Positions 31,919 through 42,944 of a DNA stretch of 64,000 nt are shown piece by piece; position 1 is the stretch's first letter, and every line of letters begins with the position of its first letter. The stretch lies in assembly GCF_020509005.1 (NCBI RefSeq), contig NC_063023.1, positions 1,736,001-1,800,000 of the forward strand, given 5' to 3'. The notes under the pieces were generated by a model. It worked only from the letters and a program-made list of their open reading frames with translations, did no database searches and was not told the origin of the DNA. Source of the stretch: Fulvia fulva (lineage: Eukaryota > Ascomycota > Dothideomycetes > Mycosphaerellales > Mycosphaerellaceae). The position numbers and the translations under genes are program-made.

Positions 31919-32968
31919 TCATTGCTCCTGCTGCATCACAACTCCTCTCCTCGCCTGCTCCTGCGCCATGACCTCGCCAATCTTCGCCAGCTGCGCATCC
32001 GTCAATTCTCTGCTCTCCTGTTGTTTCTGCGCCGCCTTGAAGTCCGCCAACTCCTGCAATGGAGTCCTCATAGTCTTAATCAGACCCTTCCTCTCCTCTT
32101 CCTTCGTATCCTCCAGCTCCTTCTCCATCCTGAAGTCATAATCATGCCGTGTCCTGAATCTGCTGTACTTGTTCCTCAGCTCGTCCACAACACTCAATGG
32201 CATCGGCGGTCGAATTAGGAAAGGTCGGAATGTCTGCTCTTCAACGCTGATTCGTAAGGTATCAACTTCGTTGTCTTCGTACTGAGGGTCTGCCTTTTCG
32301 GGCCAGGGGATAATGGTGTTGGTGCCAGGAATGACGCGGTCGCCCTCATCCCATTCGCGCTTGTTCTTGTCGAAGCGGCGGTTCACGCATTGTAGTCTGT
32401 CGACGATGACGTCTCGGGGAATGCCAGTATCGGGGTCGGGAAGAGGGTATACGAGCTTGACGTCTTCGATGGACATGAGTTGAGCGTGCGAGAAAATGTC
32501 TCGGTCATCGCTGTTTTGTTGCTTGAGCCAGGCTGGCAGGTGAATATCCAGCATATTGAGATCCCTCACTTGCACTGCTGCCTTGTCCAAGCTGACCTCA
32601 CCCACGACACCTATCTTTCCCTTGTCTCTGCCGCGTGTGATGACAACTCTGTCTCCTTCTGCGATGTGCGACCATTTCAGATGGAATTCGGGGTCCTTGT
32701 CTGGCATCACCATGTTGTACAACGATTGTGCGCCGTATGTCTTTGTCTTGTCGCCGACATCTCTGCGTGGTGCGAGAGTGCCTGATTCCCAGTCTATGCG
32801 GCGGTTCACGCGGTCTTCTCGTATGAGCTGGTGTTGGTCTCGCACGATTCGCACGCGGTTCTGATTTCGTTCCCAGGCTTCGCCCTTCTTGATGTGATCA
32901 TCTTTACGGGCCTTTTGTCGAGCGGCGACCCGTGTGGCCTTCTCCGTCCGTCGTATTATTTTCTGCAT
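31919..32968 (-). CDS. MRPL40: mitochondrial large-subunit ribosomal protein uL24m
   Basis: Single exon, 349 residues. A KOW motif is clear at about residues 103-125 (EGDRVVITRGRDKGKIGVVG), the hallmark of uL24. The basic N-terminus (MQKIIRRTEKATRVAARQKA) fits a mitochondrial targeting segment. The long extensions before and after KOW, including PPMPLSVVDELRNKYSRFRT, match the fungal mitochondrial type rather than the short cytosolic or bacterial protein. It binds 21S rRNA near the exit tunnel and starts large-subunit assembly (known for the family). The symbol follows the yeast name. Confidence 0.88.
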   Translation of the reverse strand: MQKIIRRTEKATRVAARQKARKDDHIKKGEAWERNQNRVRIVRDQHQLIREDRVNRRIDWESGTLAPRRDVGDKTKTYGAQSLYNMVMPDKDPEFHLKWSHIAEGDRVVITRGRDKGKIGVVGEVSLDKAAVQVRDLNMLDIHLPAWLKQQNSDDRDIFSHAQLMSIEDVKLVYPLPDPDTGIPRDVIVDRLQCVNRRFDKNKREWDEGDRVIPGTNTIIPWPEKADPQYEDNEVDTLRISVEEQTFRPFLIRPPMPLSVVDELRNKYSRFRTRHDYDFRMEKELEDTKEEERKGLIKTMRTPLQELADFKAAQKQQESRELTDAQLAKIGEVMAQEQARRGVVMQQEQ

Positions 32969-34251
32969 TGCGGTGGGTGTGTAGAGTCCAATGCTTCATC
33001 GACATCTCCCTGAAGGAGTGATGGACTGGCCGCGGGAGTGCCTCGGACGTGCTTGCCGAAGCCTGATACAGTCCTGGGCATAGTTTTAACAACCCCTGTT
33101 CTTCCACCTTTCCTCGTTAGGAAGGATGTATCCACTGCTTGGCGTAGCTCATCACCTGGTGTGTCCTCCATTGTTGGCTATTACTGCCTCGCAGCGTTCT
33201 CGCATACTCTTGCATATACGTTGTATGTCCTTAGGTGTGAGCTTGGCCCATTCTTGATAGTGAGATCGAAGGTAGCAACACCTTCTGAGATGGACATGGA
33301 TAGCCGGAAGTGGTTAGCGTAGATACAGGGGTTGTAAAGACTATGCCCAGAACTGTAGTCTACGCTTGGGACGAAGCTCTTAACCTCCCCAATGCCACAT
33401 ATAACTTGGTCTTCCTTCCAGCTCACACCTTCTCCTTTACACGTCGCTCTGCAGAAATCAAACCCGCCATAGAACAGCATAAACTCCATCTTTGGCGAGG
33501 CTCTTGCTTACGAGTATGCTGTATGGTCCACGCTATGCTGTCGTCCACTTTCTCCTCTCACCAAAAACGATCTCCGCTTTTCATGGTTGATGTTGGAAGT
33601 CCTTCAGCTAGCGGCGGCCATTCGCGAGCCAATAAGAGAAGATCTCTGCTTCTAGGTCGAAACATCTCGCAGCTTTCACGGCCTCCTTCTTTTCACGACA
33701 TCATCATCACAAGAAGCTCCACGTCAAGCTGACCTCGCCGACGAAGGCATGGTCAATAGCACTCCTACCCTGATGAAGACCAGGCGACCGACGTCCGGCA
33801 AGCGGCTCAACAACCGCCCAGCCCAACTTTCTCCATCGCGGCGGCTACACAACACTTTCAATGGCGCCTCCGATATGCACCTCTGCGGCGCAGGTCTCAA
33901 GCAAAGTCTCTGGACCTGATCTCCCTCTGAATGTGCAAGTGTCCACGGCTATATCGAGAGTGCGCGGTTTTCTGCCCAATGAGCACTTCTCATGTGTTGA
34001 CGATCGTTTCACGGCCTCCACTTCACTCTGGCACCACAACATGCTATACCATGCATCGCGAGCATCTCCACGAGCTTGAGTCGACAGGCGCCTCGATGAG
34101 TCGGCCACGATTGAGGTCTGTTGTAAGTTAAGTATGCATCATGCCACCTGCACTACGCAGGTCGTCCCTCCAAACCCTTCCTGGTTGTTGGAAAGTGGTC
34201 GCAGGAACAGGGCCGTTCGTCGCCTTACGTTTGCAGCACTACGCGCTCATA
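32969..34251. other. intergenic with a dispersed inverted repeat
   Basis: Apart from the inverted repeat described separately, no gene is supported. A 140-codon frame (33310-33732) and several shorter ones have no motif. The right end is the leader of the surface-protein gene. Confidence 0.4.
33071..33354. repeat. imperfect inverted repeat, arms of about 30 bp
   Basis: Left arm 33071-33099 and right arm 33325-33354 are near reverse complements. Both read TGGGCATAGT..T.ACAACCCC on one strand, with differences limited to a few positions. The arms are about 225 bp apart. This could be the ends of a small decayed element or part of a longer diverged duplication. Confidence 0.55.
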
Positions 34252-37227
34252 ATGCCGCCAATCTGCCTCTCAGCTCTTTGCCAGCTGGTTTTTCTTCTTC
34301 TGGTACTTTTACATAATGCTGCGGCGCTGAAATGTGAGTATAGAGAGGTACCTGACCGTCAGGAATCATCACTGACCAGTCACCCAGTCTACACTAATCC
34401 TACGAGCTTACTATCTCACCATAGCACACCTGATACGACGAGAATCTCAAGTATAGAGGGCTCGCAAATACGAGACTTGGGTAGTTACATCCTACAAGGA
34501 CTGGACAATGGTCACACAACTGCCGATGCTCGTACAACCACAACCGCACTAGGCGCGCAGCACGCAAACCAGACGAGCCAAACCTCTAACCTTGGCACAG
34601 TCACATCTAAAGCCTCCTATTCTCGTGCGTCGTTCACATCTCCTACGCCGATGCGGTCCGATGTATGGAACGTGACCTCGAGCTTCAACGCAAAGCCTGA
34701 AGCTGTTTCGAAAGCAAGAAAATGCTGGTCCGATATTATGACTTGGAGCAGCTCGAGCGCGGCTTGGTGGAATGAGCATGTGGCAAACCGTACATGGCCG
34801 ATGACAAGCACCGAGGAGCCTGACAAGTATTTAACATCATGGACCAAGACCATATATCCGCCAGACGTGAGCACTTACAAACTATGTGATGGTACCCCAC
34901 GAGTCAACGCACGACCAACGACACTGTCTAGTTACTACAACACCACCACAACAACATACACACGAACTTTTGCCGCAGTCCCAACGTTTCGACCACAGCC
35001 GTGCGACCCATCTCCTCAAGACTGCCATATCTGGTACGCCGACTCTAGCATCAAGCAATTGAACGAGAACGCGCTGCTCAAACAGTGCGGTAACCCTGCC
35101 CACGGTACGAATGGACCTTGCGTATTCGGCATAAAGGGCGCCGTTGAGCTCATCTACTTCCCCGTCGAGACTCTCGGCTCGAACGGCAGCTTGTGTACAG
35201 GCAATGGCTCAACTCTCCCGGCCACACCTACGGGCACGGGGCCGAACAAGATCACGACTCTCGGGCATACCTTCACCAGTGGCTCAGCATACATCTCCAT
35301 TCAATCTTTGTCTGCGTACATTGATGGCTTCTTCTACACTGTTGGTCCAACTTTCACCGACCTGATCTTGACGTTGGCTTCTTCAGAAGTCTCTACACAA
35401 TGCGGCGGTATTCGAAACCATGCCACCCAGATGAAATGGGAAGACCTCAACTGGCCAGTACCTGCCAGCGCATACAGTTGCCAGGATCGATGTGGACATG
35501 GAAGACTCGAGGACCAGGTTGCAGGTACCACGCCGACACAATGTTCGACCATCTGGAGTGATGTTAATCCGCTACTGGCGATTCCAACGATGATCACGGA
35601 CCTGGCCCCTGAGTTCTCGACGTGCATAATCGAGTCGAATGGCAATCTAGCGAATTTTTGGTTTGACCCGCCCATCGCTCTGCAGCCAGCTGCAGCGAAA
35701 GCCACCCCAACATTATCATCGCAGCCGAGCACGACGCCTGCTTCCGTTGGAGATTCGCCGATTAAGCCAACCCCAGACAGTACGGCAACATTTGGAATCA
35801 CAGAACCGATCACAACGACTGTTGAGAATGTCCCTCCCCCACCGAGCCAAAGCGCGGGACCTGCTTATCCATCCTCTGCAGACGCCGCTCATCCTTCCTC
35901 CATTAATGTTGAATCACCCAATGGTCCGGACGTCTCGCTTGGACACTCTAGTGCGAGCCGTCTTGATGTAAAGCCTACAATGCAGCACTCTGGACCTGAA
36001 CCTGTGGAGAGCGATGCTGCTGATGATCATCCGATCAGTCAGTCACCAACATCTGTAGTCGCACCCGTCGCTGCACCTCCGGCTCTTTCTGTCCTGACAG
36101 AAGCTCTGTCGACTTACACCTCCTCGTCTGCGTTATCGAACGCGCCAAACACCGAGGGTGGCCAAAGTGTAAGTCAAGGTACACTACCAAACCTATCGAA
36201 TGGTCTCCCCGATCCAACTGATGCGGCCGGCGGGGCTATTTTCACCTTTGACCCTGTCGAGACCAGCAAGCCTACTGCGACTACTGTCAATGACTCGCCA
36301 GAGGTGCCGGTGATCCCGGGACTATCTGTTAGTACAGACTCCAAAGGATGGATTGTCGTCTCCCCCAGCGGACATACAGCTACTGCGACACACCAAGCGA
36401 GTGGTGGAACTCTGCCCTCCATCACAGGCATTTCTGTTCCGCAACCTCTTATATTCACGGCCCAAGACCCTGGAGGCAACCCCCGAACGGTTGTGATCGA
36501 TGGACAGGCCGTGCCCGCCGACGGTGCTATAACATTCTTGGGCCAAACAATCTCACACGTCAGATCTGGATTGGCAATCATCCCTGCGCCAACGAGCGAA
36601 ATAACAGGTCTCGCACCGACTGTTCTGCAAGCTGGTGATCTAACATTGACTGCGAAGCCGGTGTCCGGCGACCCTAATGCCGTCGTCATCCATGATACTA
36701 CGCTCACCCAAGGTGGTTCTGCAGCGACCATCAGTGGTCAAATTGTCACGCAAGCGTCCGACGGTCTTCATTTGATAGGCCCATCTTCGACAATCCCATT
36801 CAGCCCCACCACCCCGGCTTCCAAAACGTCTTCCAGCGCCCCTGTCGAGATCTATGTTCTCGGCTCCGTCACCATGTCTGCTACTCCTGATCCGCACTAT
36901 GTCAATGGGTGGTTGGTAGATGGTACGAGCTTATCATACGAGACCGGGAGTATTGTCATCGATGGGCTCACAATCACGCATGCGTGGGGTGCGATGGAGA
37001 TCTCTGGGACAGAGATGAGTACAGTTGGAGTTGCGAAGACGGCGACCAGCTTGCCTTCTGTGAAGATACATACGTTGACGAGAGGCACGAGCACGAAATC
37101 TGAAGAAAGTACTGCTGCTGTGGCGACCAGTGAAGTGGCGGCCAGCTCTGTAGGAGCCAGATTGCAGCGTGGTGATGCTGTGCTGCTGACCATGTTGTTA
37201 ACCATCATGAGCATAATCGTAATTTGA
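34252..37227 (+). CDS. large Ser/Thr-rich GPI-anchored surface protein
   Basis: Single exon; from the ATG at 34252 the protein has 991 residues (a start at 34141 would add 37). The N-terminus (ICLSALCQLVFLLLVLLHNA) is a signal peptide. Residues 40-480 are Ser/Thr-rich with many sequons and a Cys-containing globular part. Residues 480-720 form a Pro/Ser/Thr stalk. The last 260 residues carry three related modules of about 50-60 residues, recognisable as TVVIDGQAVPADGAITFLG, AVVIHDTTLTQGGSAATISG and VDGTSLSYETGSIVIDG. The C-terminal hydrophobic tail (VLLTMLLTIMSIIVI) fits a GPI signal. A cell-wall or adhesion role is likely (inference). Confidence 0.8.
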   Translation: MPPICLSALCQLVFLLLVLLHNAAALKCEYREVPDRQESSLTSHPVYTNPTSLLSHHSTPDTTRISSIEGSQIRDLGSYILQGLDNGHTTADARTTTTALGAQHANQTSQTSNLGTVTSKASYSRASFTSPTPMRSDVWNVTSSFNAKPEAVSKARKCWSDIMTWSSSSAAWWNEHVANRTWPMTSTEEPDKYLTSWTKTIYPPDVSTYKLCDGTPRVNARPTTLSSYYNTTTTTYTRTFAAVPTFRPQPCDPSPQDCHIWYADSSIKQLNENALLKQCGNPAHGTNGPCVFGIKGAVELIYFPVETLGSNGSLCTGNGSTLPATPTGTGPNKITTLGHTFTSGSAYISIQSLSAYIDGFFYTVGPTFTDLILTLASSEVSTQCGGIRNHATQMKWEDLNWPVPASAYSCQDRCGHGRLEDQVAGTTPTQCSTIWSDVNPLLAIPTMITDLAPEFSTCIIESNGNLANFWFDPPIALQPAAAKATPTLSSQPSTTPASVGDSPIKPTPDSTATFGITEPITTTVENVPPPPSQSAGPAYPSSADAAHPSSINVESPNGPDVSLGHSSASRLDVKPTMQHSGPEPVESDAADDHPISQSPTSVVAPVAAPPALSVLTEALSTYTSSSALSNAPNTEGGQSVSQGTLPNLSNGLPDPTDAAGGAIFTFDPVETSKPTATTVNDSPEVPVIPGLSVSTDSKGWIVVSPSGHTATATHQASGGTLPSITGISVPQPLIFTAQDPGGNPRTVVIDGQAVPADGAITFLGQTISHVRSGLAIIPAPTSEITGLAPTVLQAGDLTLTAKPVSGDPNAVVIHDTTLTQGGSAATISGQIVTQASDGLHLIGPSSTIPFSPTTPASKTSSSAPVEIYVLGSVTMSATPDPHYVNGWLVDGTSLSYETGSIVIDGLTITHAWGAMEISGTEMSTVGVAKTATSLPSVKIHTLTRGTSTKSEESTAAVATSEVAASSVGARLQRGDAVLLTMLLTIMSIIVI

Positions 37228-37407
37228 TAAAAAGACCGACAGCTTTCTCTACATCCACATCTCAAGTCGAATCAAACGAGCCGAGCTATCGAAACAGCTC
37301 TCCACCATAGCTCTTGACCTTCAGAATCTGGCAATGCACCAATTACCTTCAAGATACTCATGTTGCAAAGCAGATGGACCATGACCATCACCATCTCAGA
37401 CTACACA

Positions 37408-38332
37408 ATGGCACAGAACAAGCCCAAAAACAAACTCCTCATCGCCTGGTCCATCGACTTTGACGCCATCTCTGGCTGGCTCGGCACAGGCCAACACCAC
37501 TCCAACAGCACAGCAGACTACAGTTCCGGCTACTTCAGCGCCCACGTAGGAGTGCCCCGTCTCCTCAAACTCTTCCAAAAATTGCAGATCGCCGACAAAG
37601 TTACCTGGTGTATCCCTGGCCACAGCATCGAAACCTTTCCATCCCAGACGAAAGCCATTGTAGAAAGCGGAGCAGAAATCGCGCTCCATGGCTATGCTCA
37701 TGAGTCGGCCAGCCAGATGACGGCGGAGCAGGAGCGGGATGTGTTGGTGAAGTATATGGACCTCGTCGAGGGTTTGACGGGGACGAGAGTGAAGGGCTAT
37801 AGAGCGCCGCTTTATCAGTTGAAGGAGCGGAATATCTCGCTTCTCCAAGAACATGACTTTCTATGGGATTCAAGCCTCTCTCATCACGATAGTGCGACTT
37901 ACTTTCTACCGAAGGACCCGGCACCAATCGACCCTATCGACTTCAACCCGGAGACGAAGGCAGAACAGTGGATGCATCCGACGCCTGACTTCGCATCGTT
38001 GCCGAAGAGCAACTTGGTAGAGATCCCATGCAATTGGTATATGGAAGATATGACTCCGCTACAGTTCTTCCCAAACACGCCTAATTCTGCTGGGTATGTG
38101 GATGGACAGGTTCGAGTGGTTGCTCAAGGAGATTGAGGAGGGGAGGGAGGATTTGGTGGTGTATAGTATTGTGGTCCATCCAGATACGAGTGGGATGGCG
38201 CATGTTGTTGGGATGGTTGAGAGGTTCTTGATGTGGGTGTTGGACCATGGGGAGGATGTTGCGGAGTTTAGGACTTGTGGGAGTATTGCTAAGGAGTTTA
38301 GAGAGAGGGAGCAGGGGAGAGAAGGGAGATGA
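37408..38332 (+). CDS. polysaccharide deacetylase (NodB/PuuE-like), frame broken
   Basis: Starting at ATG 37408, the first frame gives SIDFDAISGWLGTG with the metal/base Asp pair (residues 17 and 19), HGYAHE (94-99) as the zinc His motif, and KGYRAPLYQ. These define carbohydrate esterase family 4, which removes acetyl groups from chitin-like or related substrates. After NTPNSAGYVD (38080-38105) the frame runs to a stop at 38134-38136. The C-terminal part continues in a second frame from 38096: MWMDRFEWLLKEIEEG, IVVHPDTSGMAHVVGMVERF and SIAKEFRERE, to the stop at 38330-38332. A segment between YVD and MWMDRF seems missing, with microhomology (ATGTGGATG) at the break. The complete gene would be about 310 residues. 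Confidence 0.75.
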
Positions 38333-38390
38333 CGTCGGGTTCAAAGAGACTGTGGCCATGAGGGCGTAAAACGACGTCCATGTATCTCCG

Positions 38391-39334
38391 CTACACTTTT
38401 TTGCCCTTGAAATTCGAATCCATAACCTCATCCTCTCTCCACACAATCCTCCCCTCCATGCCGCCGTCGACGCTGAGGCATTGCCTATAGAACGTCAGCT
38501 ATACTCAAGAGCCTTCCGGAACATCGTTCGGTACTTACCCAGACATATGCCCACTCGCCCTATGACTAGCAAGGAACGCAACCGTCCTCGCCACATCCTC
38601 CGGCTGCGCAATCTTCCTCAGACTCGCAGTACCCTGAGCCTCAAGATACAACTCTCGCGGGTCATCCAGACGATCACCAATGAGATCTGTGTTGACCCAC
38701 CCGGGCGCAACAGCATTGATCCGTGCCTTCGAATTGATCCGTACAATTTCATTCTTCACAGTCGGCACAAGGCCGTACTGTAATGCAGCTTTGCCACTGG
38801 CATATTCGGCATGACCTGCTTGGCCGAACTTACCGCATTCGCTGCCTGTCACTACGATAGCGAGGTTGGAGAGTTCGGTGCCTGAGCTTTCTTGGGCTTT
38901 GATGGCGGCTTGGAGGAAGTGTTTGATTGTTAGGAACGTTCCTCGCACGTTGACGCGGTAGACACTCTCCCAGGTCTCCAGTGGGAGCTCCCATATGTTC
39001 GGGTGACTTTGCTCGTTGGTGATGCCCGCATTGGCGCAGAGAATGTTGATTGGGCCGAAGTGTGCTACGGCGTCTTGGATGGATTTTGAGATGGAGGCTT
39101 CGTCTGAGATGTCGCCCTCGATGGTGAAGACGCCTTCTGCTGGTGCTTCTTTGGGCGGGCGGAGGTCGTGGGCTGACACTTTGCAGCCGTTTGCTAAGCT
39201 ACGACATCAGTGCATATTTTGACGATAACTGATTGTTGGTGCACACCTAAGAGCTCCTCCACGATTGCGCTTCCGATGCCGCCTTGTGCTCCGGTTACGA
39301 ACGCGTGGCAGCCCTCAATGGCGAGAAAAGACAT
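38391..39334 (-). CDS. short-chain dehydrogenase/reductase (SDR)
   Basis: Three exons, 39334-39247, 39193-38539 and 38484-38391, with 53- and 54-bp introns (GTGTGC and GTAAGT donors); the product has 278 residues. The first exon encodes the cofactor motif VTGAQGGIGSAIVEELL. The second has CANAG (the NAG motif) and the catalytic YASGK, after VVTGSECGKFG. The third gives GQCLSVDGGME, the typical SDR end. Classical SDRs oxidise or reduce alcohols and ketones with NAD(P). The Ser of the catalytic triad is probably in GSECG. The substrate is unknown. It ends 58 bp from the deacetylase gene, tail to tail. Confidence 0.88.
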
Positions 39335-42068
39335 GTTCGGCAAGTCGTGGCTTCAGCAATTCTCGTGCAGGTCGAATGTATTGTGTGTATGCATCGCTGA
39401 ATGTTCATGATGAGCGTTGGCGCGAGCTACGGCAGGTGGGGTGGTGGGTGGGTGCTTGCACATCTGCTCTTGCCATCTCACCATCTCGGCACAATACGAA
39501 AGTCGACCTCACCTGCAGCACGTCTTGGTTGACATTCGTCGAATATGATTTTCGTCAATGAGGTGCACATGTCAAAGCTGAGAAAAACAACCAGTCCCGA
39601 TCTTAGCGCCTTGCTTGACGATGAAACAAGAGAGCCTGCATACTAACCACCTTGCTGCTGACAGCTTGCAGTCTCACCGCACTGCGAAGCGCCGCTGGTA
39701 CTGCAGCATATGTCGTCTACATGACCTTGCGTGATGGCTGAGACATCAACACGGCTTTCAGCATTCACTTTCGTCCATTGATCGACACGTTACACGATCT
39801 GGTGCGACACCTGTGTGACCACACTTCATGCTACCATCAGTAGGACAAAACAACAATGGACAACGTGGCCAGCACATGCGCATGCGCCCTGGGCGTCACC
39901 ACCTTTAGGAAACCGACTGGTGGTGTCGTCGATATCTGGTTGATGCCTCACTGCAAGCCGTACCAGTATATCTCAACAGGATGCTTCAGACTGAGACATC
40001 CACGTATGTCTGCTGCAGCACACACGGGTCGAGTGAACGAACAGCATCCGAATGGTCGCCGTCCGCGGAGTGATCTGATGTGCTGTTCCGCGTAAGCCAA
40101 GTCGCTTCTGTTCTGCTGAGGTGGGTGGCATTCGTCAAGCGGTGTCTGTGGTGTTGAGGCTCGGAACAGTCCTCGACGATCAAAATTGGGTCCTAAGTGT
40201 GGAGGCCCAGAACGTTGAGCAGTGCGGTCGAACGGCTCCATCCCACTCTCGTTGCTATAGCCTCAGCAATGGCTGGTAACGCACTGTGGACTGCCATGCT
40301 GCGGTGCTGTGTGTTTCGCAAGCTGCAGACACGCCACGACCATAAGCAAGCTGCGGTCGACCCCCCCCCAGGCCAGTACCCAGCTGCGACCCACGTGCTT
40401 CTAGACACACAGTTGGTAAATCATCGTTTGCTGACCATCATGATGTCAAGCCATGAATTTGGATATGCACTTCGGCGGATCCAACGATGTGGTAGATGGC
40501 AGCTGGAACCGAACGATCCACCTGAAGGTCTGGCCATCGAGACGGATATACCGTTCAATTGACTTTCCTGCGGCAGATGTACTGCTCTGTCTTACGAGGT
40601 AGGTATTCGTTCGGAGGAGAATGCGACGACGAAGTCGACTGAATGCTAGAGTCTGATCCTCAGGCATGACTTAAGCATATCTGATGAACAGGATCGGCTT
40701 CGGGATGGCTGCCACGGGACGAATCAGATGGCGTACGTACTGACTCCACAAGCAATTTCGGCGTTGCAACACCACAGGCTACAGCTGGGCAAGGTTCTCT
40801 GTCGTCACGTCGATGGGGTCAGATTGCATGCCCGACATGGAAGACTGCGGTCGGCAGGATCGAGACACATCGATTCTGCGTGCCCTTTCTTCTGCCTACC
40901 GGATCAGGTTTGAAGTGTGCGAAATCCATTCTGCTACAGTATTAGCCTATAACGCCACCACTGCGGAAGAGCCAGAGGTCCGGTACTCGGAAACCGGCGA
41001 ACTTGCCTGAGTTCTCGCCTACACACTCGTGTAGCACGTCAGCCTGTGCATGCGACGTGGAGATGCGCCATTTCTTTCAGCAAACCAAAGTGCATGCGCA
41101 GTGCTTTGTGACTACTGTGTGATGGCAGACCGCAGGACATGTTTTGTGTGTGCAGAGGAAACTGCGCAAGATGCTTGGCTGCAGACTCAACGTGGCCACG
41201 GCTAGGACCCGTTGTTCCTTGCAGGGCTGCTGCGCGATTGGCAGCAGGCACTCCCGCTGTAAAACTCTAGGTCAAAAGGAACGCTCCTTAAGAGAGCTGA
41301 GTAGTCTGGTTATATATAGTTTCACACCCGCGCTTTCGCTCCTTTGAGCGTCGTGAAACCGAAAGAAAATTGGAAAGTCGCGAAACAGCAAAGGGCGAAA
41401 GGGGTGTGAGCTGACACGGGGGCAGTTGATGCCGCCGGCTGGACAAGGTGTATACAGTATAGCAGGTCGAACAATGCGCAGTACAGTGCAGTCCAGCGAG
41501 CTCACCGTTTTCCAGCATGATGGGTCTGCTCTGCGTCAAAGATTTCTAGCCTCGCGTAAGGCTTAGGTGCGGAGAGCCCCTGCCCATAACGATTGGTCTG
41601 AAGTGCTGTCATCTCAGGCACCGAGGCACAAGGGGGTTGCCGGCTTGGGGACGTCCTCCGCTCGATGGCTTTCGGCGCCTTTGACTGGACCGCTGCCATG
41701 CCGACACTGTTCACATATGGGCCCACCGACCATGCATCCACGGTCCACGGCCGCGTCCTCCAGCGGTGCGCAGCGCACAACCGTCGGACACAAAGCGTGT
41801 TGTGGCTTCGGTGTGCCACCCCTACTTATTCTTAACCTACCCTCCGCATTCCTGTGCTCTAGTCCCTCTCTACAGATTCACAGGTTGAAAGTCAGGCCGT
41901 TCGTCCACCACATTCCTTACCGGATCCCAGTCGCTCTTTGATCTTTGATAGATCTGCCCACAGTCTTTGTGAGAATCAATAGCCTTATCCGCCAGATCCA
42001 GAGATCTAGGAATCGCAAGTCGATCCAATCACATTCGCTACTTCAGCCGGACGATCACTACCGTCGAC
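39335..42068. other. gene-poor region, about 2.7 kb
   Basis: Frames up to 124 codons occur on both strands, but none has a recognisable motif, signal peptide or spliceable extension. There is a C9 run near 40362 and a TATATATA box near 41312, but no gene follows within 700 bp of the latter. I find no intact transposon, tRNA or repeat array. The last 250 bp are probably the leader of the gene at 42069. Confidence 0.4.
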
Positions 42069-42944
42069 ATGTTTACCAACAGCATCCTCGCCGTCTCCGG
42101 CGCCCTCCTCTCTGTGGTCGCAGCTGTGCCAATGGCCGGCGAGCACCATCAGCACCACCAACACCATGCGCGCGACTATGTCTGGGAGACGAAGGTCCAG
42201 GAGGTCGTCGTCACCGTGCCAGTGACGAAGACTGTTTGGGTCGAGCCCGGCGAGGCCGTCCCAACTCACCATGGAAAAGCCAGTCCTCCTCCTGCATACG
42301 GCCAGTCAAGCTCTGCGAGCACCACTGCTCCAGCAGCTCCAGCCTACACCCCAAAGTCGAGCAGCTCTGCGCCAGCCGCACCAGCATACACACCACAGCC
42401 AAGCAGCAGCAGCAAAGCTCCAGTCGCTCCAGCCTATACTCCACTAGCCAGCACAAGCACATCTGTTTACGTTGCTCCAACTCCAAGCACGACTGCTCCA
42501 ACAGCGCCAGCATACACCGCACCCTCCAGCTCTGCCCCAGCCGCCCCAGCCTACACTGCCCCATCATCTGGCTCTGGCTCTGGCTCATCGGGCAGCAACG
42601 GCCTCACCGGCATGGCCGCTTCTGGCACCGAGTACACGGGCGACCTGACCTACTACGCCGTCGGCCTCGGCGCATGCGGTATTACCAGCACTGAAGATGA
42701 GAAGATCGTCGCCATCTCCGAGAAGATCTTCGACGCCTACAACAACGGCAACCCCAACCTGAACCCACTCTGCGGCAAGTTCGTCACCATCACTGGAAAC
42801 GACGGCTCCGAGTACAAAGCTAAGATCGTCGACCGATGCCCAGGCTGTGATGAGGGATCCCTCGACCTCCCCCAGTCCTTCTTCAACACCTGCACGAGCA
42901 ACGGTGATGGTCGCGTCAGCGGCATGAAGTGGAAGTTCGACTAA
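42069..42944 (+). CDS. secreted expansin-like DPBB (RlpA-like) protein
   Basis: Single exon, 291 residues. The signal peptide MFTNSILAVSGALLSVVAA is followed by a His-rich segment (GEHHQHHQHHARDY). A low-complexity linker then carries five copies of APxAPAYT. The C-terminal 100 residues are a double-psi beta barrel: GDLTYYAVGLGACGITSTED, LCGKFVTITGNDGSEYKAKI, VDRCPGCDEGSLDLPQSFF. Conserved Cys and the VDRCPGC motif match fungal barwin/RlpA-like proteins. These act on or bind cell-wall polysaccharides; many are secreted during growth on plant material. No catalytic role can be proven from sequence. Confidence 0.9.
   Translation: MFTNSILAVSGALLSVVAAVPMAGEHHQHHQHHARDYVWETKVQEVVVTVPVTKTVWVEPGEAVPTHHGKASPPPAYGQSSSASTTAPAAPAYTPKSSSSAPAAPAYTPQPSSSSKAPVAPAYTPLASTSTSVYVAPTPSTTAPTAPAYTAPSSSAPAAPAYTAPSSGSGSGSSGSNGLTGMAASGTEYTGDLTYYAVGLGACGITSTEDEKIVAISEKIFDAYNNGNPNLNPLCGKFVTITGNDGSEYKAKIVDRCPGCDEGSLDLPQSFFNTCTSNGDGRVSGMKWKFD

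Noticed and set aside
41300..41360. TATA-like box with G/C-rich inverted words, considered as a tRNA or snRNA promoter
   Set aside because: No cloverleaf, A/B boxes or conserved RNA sequence could be found downstream.
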